21,213 bases of DNA, from NCBI RefSeq assembly GCF_000315625.1, contig NW_005434413.1, forward strand, positions 1-21,213, given 5' to 3'. A program made the translations under genes and the position numbers. The stretch comes from Guillardia theta CCMP2712. Lineage: Eukaryota; Cryptophyceae; Pyrenomonadales; Geminigeraceae. The notes beneath the pieces are model-generated. The model saw only the letters and a program-made list of their open reading frames with translations, was not told where the DNA came from and did not search any database. This document shows positions 1 to 8,500 of this stretch, in pieces; position 1 is the first letter of the stretch; each line of letters starts with the position of its first letter.

Positions 1-30
1 GAGAGGAGAGAGAGGAGGAGGGCGGCTAAC

Positions 31-3000
31 CTGCGAGAAAAGAGCTTCTCTGAGCATGTCCAGCCGATCTCCCAAGGTGCTGCAGCGATCCAAAACCTCT
101 TGGAGAGGCTCCTCCTCGTAATCCTGTTGAATCAATGAAGGGAACCAAATCAGTGAGCCCTTATTCTCCTCCTCCTCCTCCTCCTCCTCCTCCTCCTCCT
201 CCTCACTACCACCATCTCAACCACCATCTCTATTTCTATCTCCATCCTCCTCCTCCTCATCTTTCTCTCCATCCCGATCAAGCATCCTCAAACAGAATCA
301 CTCTCAACCTGAGCTCGCGACACGTTCACCACAGGCTCTGCTGCGGATACGTCAGTCTGTCGGGGCACGAAACTTCTTCTTCCCATGTACCTCGACGAGC
401 ATTGACATGCTTCAGCACGGCGTTCTCACTCAGCAGGTGCTGTCGTTCCACTTGCAGTGACGTCAGGATCCTGTCAGAACTCGTTCAGAACGCGCGGGAG
501 CGACTGCTCTCGACCTCTTGATCGCAGCGTTCTCTGACTCGAGCCGGTTGACACTCGACTGCAGCTGGTGGGCACAGTAGTTTGACAGCTCGAAATCGAG
601 ATTCCTGCTCGACAACTACAGTCAAGTTTGACAATCTTTGACAACTCCAGTGACAAATCCAGCAGTCAAGTTTGACAACTACAGTCTTAACGGCTCCGAC
701 TGCTCCCCCAACTCCTCCTCACCTGGACTGTAGAGTCTTGTTCAACAGATCTCGCTCGATCTCCAGAACTTGCAGCCTCGAGTTCAGCGAGTAGAACTGA
801 AAACGAAAATTTACAGAGGGACAGAAAACCCAGCTCGCGCCCACCTGCTGCTCGATCTCCATCTTCTCAGCACTCAGGACGGCCAGATTCTGCTCTGGGG
901 ACAGTTTGCTCTGTCTCGACATGGTTTCGTTCCTGGCCTTCAAGATTTCAAGTTCGCTGTGGGCCAACTTCAAGTTGAATTCGGAATTCGACAGCTCTGC
1001 GGGAAGGATCTCAGCATCGGGGAAGAGGGAGGCCAGCTCCAGTCCAGCTGACCTGCTTTGACAACTTCGATCTGCAAGGACGAGGGTCAATGGCAGGTGT
1101 CAAGTGGAGGCTCCTCACCTCCTGCTCCAGCAGCTTGATCCTTGCTCGCAGTTCCCCCGGCTCGTTGTTCTCCGGGGAGACGGTGAAGTCTCGCTCGACG
1201 GCCTCGCTCGTGTCGCTGTCGGGGTCTTGTCGGAACTTCCTGCCGTCGGACCCTTTGTGCGGCGTCTCCTGGGAGGAAAAGAAATGGTCGTGCGAGCTTC
1301 TCCTCCTCCTCGGCTGCGAGAGCTCTAGGCGAGAATCTCTGCGACGACGTCAGGAGTCTGACTACTCGTCACAGCAGTCTGTCTCTCGTCGACCCACAAC
1401 TCCAGCAGTCACGCAAGCTCCAGAGCAGCTACCTGAAGACCGCTGCTACGTGCGACCCAGCATACTTCTCGAGGGCGGCGGAGGGCGAGAACGTCTCGTT
1501 CATTCTGTGGCTGTGGGGGAGGAGCGAATGTCAGGCGCGAGGGGAAGTGGAGGTCAGAGGTCGATGCAGTGCTGACCTTGCCTCCTCCTCCTCCTCCTCC
1601 TCCAGCTTCGAGGGTTTCCGCCCAGCCGGAGTGAACTGGATCAAACTTCAGCCTTCTTCCAGCCCGTCGGGACGGGCAGCAACTCACTTGAGACGGCTGA
1701 GGCAAGTTCGCCTCGGAGCCCTGCTCTTCATCTCCCTTGTCCCTTGCTCTCGGGCCGTCAACCGCGGCCTGCGGGGATCCGACGTTATCCCGTGACTCAG
1801 CAGCCTCCCTGGAGCTTCCCACCTGTACGATCGCCAGTTCGTACTCGTTGTGCAGTCCTTGAAAGCAAGCAGGGCGTCAGACAAGCTCAGGAGGGCGAGG
1901 AGGAGAGGAGGGAGGAGGAGGAGGAGAGGAGAGGAGAGACTCAGATTGTGTGTAAACTCATGAGCAGGCGAACGAGCTGACGCTCTGAGACGGCCATGCT
2001 GCAAGAGCGGGCCTCGTCTCTCGTCTGTGCCACGAGGGCACAGCCCCCTGCCATGAGGATACCAAGGCAGACGCTCGCGGCAGCTCTGGACCGAGTGGGA
2101 ATCTCTTGTGTTGATATTCCAGGATAGACTCTCAGACTCCTGGACGTCGCGAGTGCAATCGACAGAGGACAAAGTTGTGGTGCGTTCCTGACGAGCAGGC
2201 GCGGACCAATCAACCTGGTTTAGGGTTTGCTGAAAGGAATGAGCCGTCGGCCCTTCCCCGCAACGGTGGTCACATCGAGTCTGCCTAGCGCGCCGCCTTG
2301 CAAGTTGGGCATGCCGAGGTCGCCTGCCTACAGCCGTAGCTGAGGGGCGGAGCCTCTTCAGCACACGCTCATCACCGTCTCTCCTTCTCAGCACCGGTGG
2401 ACTAGGAGGAGGAGGGGGGGGGGGGGGAGCGGGGGGGAAGGGGCAAACCCCCCAACATTGAACAGGTACTCCTCGGCGTCTCTGCAACGCAAGAAAGTCA
2501 AAAACGGCAGGTCGTTTAGGGAGCAGCACCCGTCAAACTTCACCATGCAGCTCATCCCACCCTTCTGTACTGCTGTGATCCGTCCTGAAGCACCGATCAA
2601 CCCACGAGGAGGAGGAGGAACGAGGAGCGGGACAAGGAGGAGGAGGGAGGAGGAGGGAGGAGGGAGGAGGGAGGGAGCACCGGCGCCCTTGTCAGGAAGG
2701 TACGGCCTCTCTTTCAGAGTTGTCCGAGACAACCTGACTTGCTGCCCTAGCTCAGCTGGAGTGTCCTTTCCGACCAGGACTTCAGCTACTTGATCCTTGT
2801 GCTGGGGACGGAGCTGAGCCTCGGGACTCAGGGAGTCCCTCTTGGAGTACGCGCGCGGCTTCTTGAGACCGCTCATCTTCGCTTTCCCTTGCGTCTTCAC
2901 TTTAGCATGCGGCGTCTTAGGCAGGGGGCCCTTCTTGTGCCCGGTAGGAGATAACTTGAGCTCTGGCGTTTGAAAGCTCTTGCCTCTGCTGTCCAGCTTC

Positions 3001-3083
3001 ACGGGATCGTAGGAGACGTCCTCGGAGGAATACGAGCAGGCGACGAAGATCACGAGGACGACGAGGAGAACTTTGGTGGACAT
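31..3083 (-). CDS. Signal-peptide, coiled-coil protein; 16-exon gene, 3' end beyond the left edge
   Basis: I do not recognise the family. Predicted exons in transcript order are 3083-2681, 2584-2449, 2401-2215, 2139-2063, 1998-1958, 1857-1823, 1768-1688, 1510-1466, 1268-1119, 1071-1053, 996-845, 796-723, 604-515, 470-391, 340-309 and 123-31. Every junction is GT/AG and the phases match throughout, giving about 565 residues before a donor (GTTAGC) leads off the window. The ATG at 3083 starts a clear signal peptide (MSTKVLLVVLVIFVACSYS), followed by a basic, Lys/Pro-rich stretch. Joining exons 1 and 2 creates a segment around GRITAVQKGG..MVKFDG that resembles a Tudor/SH3-like fold; this is weak. 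From exon 9 on, the peptide is heptad-like (LRARIKLLEQE, LEILKARNE, LQVLEIERDLL, VNRLESENAAIK), so a long coiled coil is likely. The secretory start suggests an ER, plastid-surface or membrane-system location. The exons at 1998-1466 are the least certain, and two separate genes cannot be excluded. Confidence 0.6.
166..204. repeat. (CTC)n trinucleotide microsatellite in an intron
   Basis: Thirteen uninterrupted CTC units lie inside the predicted intron 124-308 of the minus-strand coiled-coil gene. On the transcribed strand they read GAG. Nothing else is seen in this intron. Confidence 0.9.
2585..2680 (-). other. First intron of the coiled-coil gene, GGA-rich on the plus strand
   Basis: The donor GTGCTC sits after the codon fragment GCC G, and the acceptor GTGCTTCAG precedes GA CGG ATC, so the phase-1 codon GGA is restored. 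The interior is an almost pure TCC/CTCC pyrimidine tract on the transcribed strand. If translated it would insert a low-complexity Pro/Ser/Leu run between DKGA and GRITAV. Intron status is inferred. Confidence 0.6.
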
Positions 3084-3804
3084 GGCTGAAGTTCCTTGGA
3101 GCTACTCTGATAACCTTACATGCCAAGGGGATTATTCTGAACTCCTGTCATGCTCTACCTGAAGCACTTGTTGAGCATGATCCTCACTCTCTCCTCTTCA
3201 ACCTCTTGTTTCCTCTCTCTTCCTCTCTCTTCCTCTCTCTTCTTCTCTCTTCTTCTCTCCTCCTCCTCCTCCTCTCTCTCCCTCACTCGCCTTCGCTTCC
3301 TGCCATTCCCGCCACCTCGGCCCCTCTTTATCTTTCAGCCCCCCTCATCCCCTCCTCCTCTCTGAGGCGGGCTCGTTTTGATCCGCCTTATCAGAGGCAA
3401 CGCAATGCTGTGTAGTTCATCCTACCTACCCGCCGCTCCCCCCTCCCTCCTCCTCCTCTTCGTCCTCCTCGTTCCTCCTCGTTCCTTCTCGTCCTCGTCC
3501 TCGTCCTCCTCGTCCTCGTCCTCACCTTTCCTCCCTTTCCCTCTCTCACCTCTTCTCACCTCTACTTCTCCTCTGTGGTATCAAATTTAACTTTCTCACC
3601 CTCCTTCTCGCATCTTTCCTCTCCCCCCCTACTAGATTCTCTAACTCTGTCTTTTTTCCTGCGTCAACACAAGTTTTTCGTCTGCAATCTCATCCTAACA
3701 TCTCTACCTCCTCCCTCCTCTAACTTCATTCCAACCACCCGACTCCTCTATTCTCATCTCTTCAACCCAATTTCACATACAGGGACAACATCTATCATCC
3801 CATC
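3084..3804. promoter_or_regulatory. Divergent intergenic region, strongly pyrimidine-rich on the plus strand
   Basis: This lies between the start codons of the minus-strand coiled-coil gene (3083) and the plus-strand ankyrin gene (3805), so it should hold both promoters and 5' UTRs. From about 3190 onward the plus strand is dominated by C and T, including TTCCTCTC repeats near 3210-3290 and a TCCTCG/TCGTCC microsatellite near 3460-3525. No TATA box is obvious. Open frames here encode only Ser/Leu/Pro runs and are not credible genes. Confidence 0.55.
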
Positions 3805-5481
3805 ATGAGATCCTTGCATACAACCGCGTCCTTTACCCTCCTCCTGCTTATCCTTCCTCTATCGCCGTCATCCACTGTCAACACCCGCCCGTCCCTCCTC
3901 TGCCTTCGAGGTGGATTCCCCGAGGCCAGCAAGGAGCAGGAGCGGGACGTGGAGAACGTGGAGGCATCATGCCGGGAGGGAGCTGAGTTCATCAAGTCAG
4001 TCAGCCGCACAGCAGCTCTCTCCTTCGACAGCAACATGCGGCCGGTTGCTGGCAGGCCCATCTGTGCGACAATGGAGGATTGCAGGAAGTACGATGTAAT
4101 GCCGGGTAGCCTTCAAGTCGTTCCCGTCTACCGCAACTTGTCGCAAGTGCGGGAGCTTCCTGGGATCCACGAGGGGCTCAACGACTTCGAAAGGGCCTTC
4201 CTGACCTTTGCTACTGAGGAGAGCGCCGACGCGCGGCACCTGCACAGCCTTGCGAGGATTTTTGAGGACAACAACGTTTCCTGCGGATCGTTGGGGATCT
4301 TCAACGAGGAGAACGAGATCAGGGACGAAGAGGTCTACCGCAAGATCGCTCAGTACGTGAAGGATGCGGAGGAGAGAGGAGTGGAGGTAGAGCAGTCGTT
4401 GGATCCGACTCCCAACTTGAATGTACCGGATGAAATGGATAGCGAGGATCCTGCTAGAGAGCTTCACAGTCGGCTGCTGTCAGCGGCAGCAGACGGTGAG
4501 AGGCGAGTGGGAGTGGGAGTCCGAAGGCTCTGACGAGGCTGCAGGAGACGTTGACAAGATTGAGAGGCTGCTGAGCGCTGGAGCTCCGATGGACCCGCAA
4601 GAGTTCCAGGTCCACTACTCCCCTCTCATGCACGCAGCTTCCTACGGGCACGTGGAGGCCTGCAAGTACCTCATCGAGCGAGGAGCGAACGTCTCCGCCA
4701 GGAGCTTCTACAACGGCACTGCCCTCCACTACGCAGCTGCCAAGGGGCAAGTCGAAGTCTGCCAGCTCCTGCTCGACTACGGAGCAGATCCCAACAGCTT
4801 CGCGGAGTGGGGAGGAACGCCGATGGAGTGGGCGCTGGAGACGTTCGAGATCGAGGCGGCCAAGTTTCTCTCCGGCTTGACCGGCGACTACCATCAGCTC
4901 GGTCGCGACCATCCTCGCCCCTGGCTCGGCAGCGACATCGACACCTTCCGGGCAGCTGCGAGGGAGGCAAACATAACGTTGGCCGAGGATGGGTACTGGA
5001 AGAGACTGCTGGCCGCTAGGGAGGCCGCCAAGGCTGAGCGAGAAGCACGACGGAAGGAGAAGAAGGGGAGGAAGAAGAAGGACCCCTACCGTGGAGAAGT
5101 GGTCGTGCCTAAGAAGAAGGTGGTGGTGGTGGTGGAGGAGGAGGAGGAGGAGGCTGCTGCTGAGCCGTCGCAGGTTCTGGATCCCTCCATGTTCTACTCG
5201 AAGTGGGTGGGCGACTCCATCAAGTTCGGGGAGTTCTGCGATGTGAGGGAGGGAGGGAGGGAGGGAGGGAGGGAGGGAGGGAGGGAGGGAGGGAGGGAGG
5301 GAGGGACTGCCGCCTGACGCTGCTGCTGTAGACCAAGAGCGGAGGACTCGATATCGCTATGCTCGACACGTCTACGGTACTCGAGGCTCTCAGCTTACCT
5401 GACCTGACGTGCTGGCAGCTGGGAGACAGGTGGAAGGACGAGGGAGAGGAGAATTCAAAACCAAGAGGATGGGATAGTTGA
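3805..5481 (+). CDS. Secretory-pathway ankyrin-repeat protein, three exons
   Basis: Predicted exons are 3805-4495, 4545-5242 and 5332-5481 (1,539 nt, 512 residues). Intron 1 is 49 nt (GTGAGA...CTGCAG). Splicing it makes SRLLSAAADGDVDKIERLL, a proper ankyrin unit, whereas the unspliced frame stops at once. Intron 2 is 89 nt (GTGAGG...CTGTAG) and contains a tetranucleotide array. The protein has a hydrophobic signal peptide (LLLLILPL, residues 12-19) and an LCLRGG motif near residue 33. A unique acidic/amphipathic region follows (residues about 40-215). Next come about four ankyrin repeats (about 216-345; visible cores SPLMHAASYGHVEACKYL and TALHYAAAKGQVEVCQLLL). A Lys/Arg-rich helix, an acidic Glu run and a C-terminal tail ending RGWDS complete it. 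Ankyrin repeats bind protein partners; the partner is unknown. The signal peptide implies entry into the ER, and in an alga with a complex plastid possibly onward targeting. Stop is TGA at 5479-5481. Confidence 0.8.
5246..5305 (+). repeat. (AGGG)15 tetranucleotide microsatellite inside an intron
   Basis: Fifteen perfect AGGG units start three bases after the predicted GT donor at 5243 and fill two thirds of the 89-nt intron 2 of the ankyrin gene. On the RNA these are runs of G3 that could form a quadruplex. Retention of this intron would add Arg-Glu-Gly-Gly repeats and then a premature stop. Confidence 0.92.
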
Positions 5482-5532
5482 CAAGTCAAAGATGATGAGG
5501 CCTGGGAATAGATTCTTGATGCAATTACAATG

Positions 5533-5538
5533 AATAAA
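5533..5538 (+). terminator. AATAAA polyadenylation-type signal
   Basis: A canonical AATAAA hexamer lies 52 nt after the ankyrin gene's stop codon. Use as a cleavage signal is inferred from position only. It falls within the presumed 3' UTR of the converging gene on the other strand. Confidence 0.45.
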
Positions 5539-5588
5539 CAATCACAACAGAGTTGAACTAGCTCCGGCTCCAGCGTTGCTTGTCACAC

Positions 5589-8500
5589 TTACAAACACTG
5601 AGACGAACGGTTCTGTATTAGCCCGACCGTCACCTGCTCTTTCTTCACTCCTCCTCCTCCCCGCCACCTCCCAGTCTGACCTGATGCTTCCCGCCGTTAC
5701 ATATCACGACGATACCATGCTCCTCGAGTACCGCCAGCCCCTGGGGCGCTACCAGCCCCCCCGCCATGATCGTTGACATCATCTGGGATCGCAAGTCCAG
5801 CACCCGGACCTGGGAAAATGAACGCGTGAGGGGTCGAAGGAGTCGCAACTCGCACTGGTTCACCTGGTTGTTGTCTGAATCAGAGATGAGGAGAAAATTC
5901 CCCGAAAGCGCGAGAGCTCGAGGAAAGGAAAACCCAACCTGAACATACACGGGTTGAGAAAGAGATAGAACCGAGAGGAGGAGGAGCGAGGAGGAGGAGG
6001 AGGAGCGAGGAGGAGGAGGATGAAGAGGAGGAGGAGGAAGAGAAGGAGAAGGAGAAGCAGGAAGAGGAGGAGAAGGAGGAGTTGGTGGTGGTGGTGGTGG
6101 TGGAGCAGGAGGAGCAGTAGCATGCAACACACTTAACCTGTCGTGTGCTTCCATCAAGGCATCGGACGGTTGCCATGCTCCTTCTGCTTCGGATCGAACC
6201 ATCAGTGAGGTCTACCTCCACCAAGTCGCTCCTGTATTGATCTGTAACGAACGCCGAGACATCACCTGAGCAGTACAAGTGAGTCGAGCGAACAAGAACA
6301 CAGTTGGTTGAGAGAACAAGAACACAGTTGGTTGAGAGAACAAGAACACAGTTGGTTGAGAGAACAAGAACACAGTTGGTTGAGAGAACAAGAACACAGT
6401 TGGTTGAGAGAACAAGAACACAGTTGTGAAGAGGAGAAACAAGAAGTAGCGCATTGCCTGCTCTTATCGAGATGCCTGCCGGATAAACGAAATCAGGAGA
6501 GTATCCGCTGCTACTGACGATGGGGAGGGTCGTGACTAGCTTGCTATCAAGAGTGATGATCCGGATCTTGTTGTTATACATATCGGTCACTGCAACCTTG
6601 GTACCATCCCCGAAGAAGCTCAGGGCACTCGGAAAGTTGAACTTGGCGTCAGTGCCGATGCCGTCTTGGAACCCAGCGCCTCCGTCGCCTGCCAAGGTTG
6701 AGATGGACATGTTGGAGACGTTGAAACTGCGGACGCGATGGTTGAAACCGTCGGCGATGAGCACGATTGAGTTGTCCGGTGACGTGGCGAGAGCGATCGG
6801 GTGGTTGAACATGGCAGCACGAGCCTCGCCGTCAGCGAAACCGACGTAACCGCTACCGGCGAGAGTTCCGACTTGCAACGAGATGACGTTGATGTACCTT
6901 ACCACGTGATTTCCCACCTCCGAGACCAGCACAAGGGTGTCCGAGCCCAGCTGGAGGATGGCGACCCCTGACGGACCGTTGAAGCATGCGTTGGACAAGT
7001 TGCCGTCTATGTAGCAGCCTTCACCTATGCCGTAAGGATCCTCGCAAACGACGTTGGCAGTCCTGATCTTGTGCTTGCCTGCCTGGCATGCCTGGCACGA
7101 GTCGTTGTAGTATCCATACCCTGACGAGCACAGGCAGTCGGCGACAGATGTCGACCCAGCAACTGACTCGCTATAACTCGGGCACGACAAACAGTCAGAC
7201 GACAGCGTTGCTCCCTCCGTCTCCCTATAAGTGTCCCTGGCGCAAAGCAGGCAGGCGTATGAGCCAAGAGTCTCCTTGTACTTGCCTGGCTCGCATGTTG
7301 TGCAGTTGCCGCCCCCGTCTGGTCCCGTGTACCCTGCCTTGCACTTGCAGTCTGTGTAGCTCCCGCTCCCTACCCCGGCGGTCCACGAGTTGACCGGGCA
7401 TGCTTGACAGGTCGACGAGTTGTCTGCCGCGCGCCCCTCCGAGTACTTGCCTGCCTCGCATGGCACGCAGCTTGCGTTGCCAGCGTCCTCCTTGTACGTG
7501 CCTGGCTCGCATGCCGTGCAGTTGCTGCCCCCGTCTGGTCCCGTGTACCCTGCCTTGCACACACAGGCTTGCATCAAGCTGCTTGCTTCAGCGAAGGTAA
7601 AGCTAAATGCTGGACAGGTCGTACATTCCTGTGGACCGAGAGTCTCCTTGTACGTGCCTGGCTCGCATGCCGTGCAGTTGCCGCCCCCGTCTGGTCCCGT
7701 GTACCCTGCCTTGCACTTGCAGTCTGTGTAGCTCCCGCCCCCTACCCCGGCTGTCCACGAGTTGACCGGGCATGCTTGACAGGTCGACGAGTTGTCTGCC
7801 GCGCGCCCCTCCGAGTACTTGCCTGCCTCGCATGGCACGCAGCTTGCGTTGCCAGCGTCCTCCTTGTACGTGCCTGGCTCGCATGCCGTGCAGTTGCTGC
7901 CCCCGTCTGGTCCCGTGTACCCTGCCTTGCACACACAGGCTTGCATCAAGCTGCTTGCTTCAGCGAAGGTAAAGCTAAATGCTGGACAGGTCGTACATTC
8001 CTGTGGACCGAGAGTCTCCTTGTACGTGCCTGGCTCGCATGCCGTGCAGTTGCCGCCCCCGTCTGGTCCCGTGTACCCTGCCTTGCACTTGCAGTCTGTG
8101 TAGCTCCCGCTCCCTACCCCGGCGGTCCACGAGTTGACCGGGCATGCTTGACAGGTCGACGAGTTGTCTGCCGCGCGCCCCTCCGAGTACTTGCCTGCCT
8201 CGCATGGCACGCAGCTTGCGTTGCCAGCGTCCTCCTTGTACGTGCCTGGCTCGCATGCCGTGCAGTTGCCGCCCCCGTCTGGTCCCGTGTACCCTGCCTT
8301 GCACTTGCAGTCTGTGTAGCTCCCGCTCCCTACCCCGGCGGTCCACGAGTTGACCGGGCATGCTTGACAGGTCGACGAGTTGTCTGCCGCGCGCCCCTCC
8401 GAGTACTTGCCTGCCTCGCATGGCACGCAGCTTGCGTTGCCAGCGACCTCCTTGTACGTGCCTGGCTCGCATGCCGTGCAGTTGCTGCCCCCGTCTGGTC

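Noticed and set aside
135-521. Plus-strand Pro-rich frame
   Set aside because: It arises from the CTC microsatellite within an intron of the minus-strand gene and covers two of that gene's exons in antisense.
3150-3590. Several Ser/Leu-rich frames on the plus strand
   Set aside because: They are translations of a CT-rich divergent promoter region. They lack domains and consist of low-complexity runs.
5869-6137. Translation of the large gene's frame through 5880-6137 as real C-terminus
   Set aside because: That stretch gives Ser/Thr/Leu low-complexity residues, whereas splicing 6138 to 5938 restores an NHL blade (STRQ joined to VGFSFPRALAL) and continues through two more exons.
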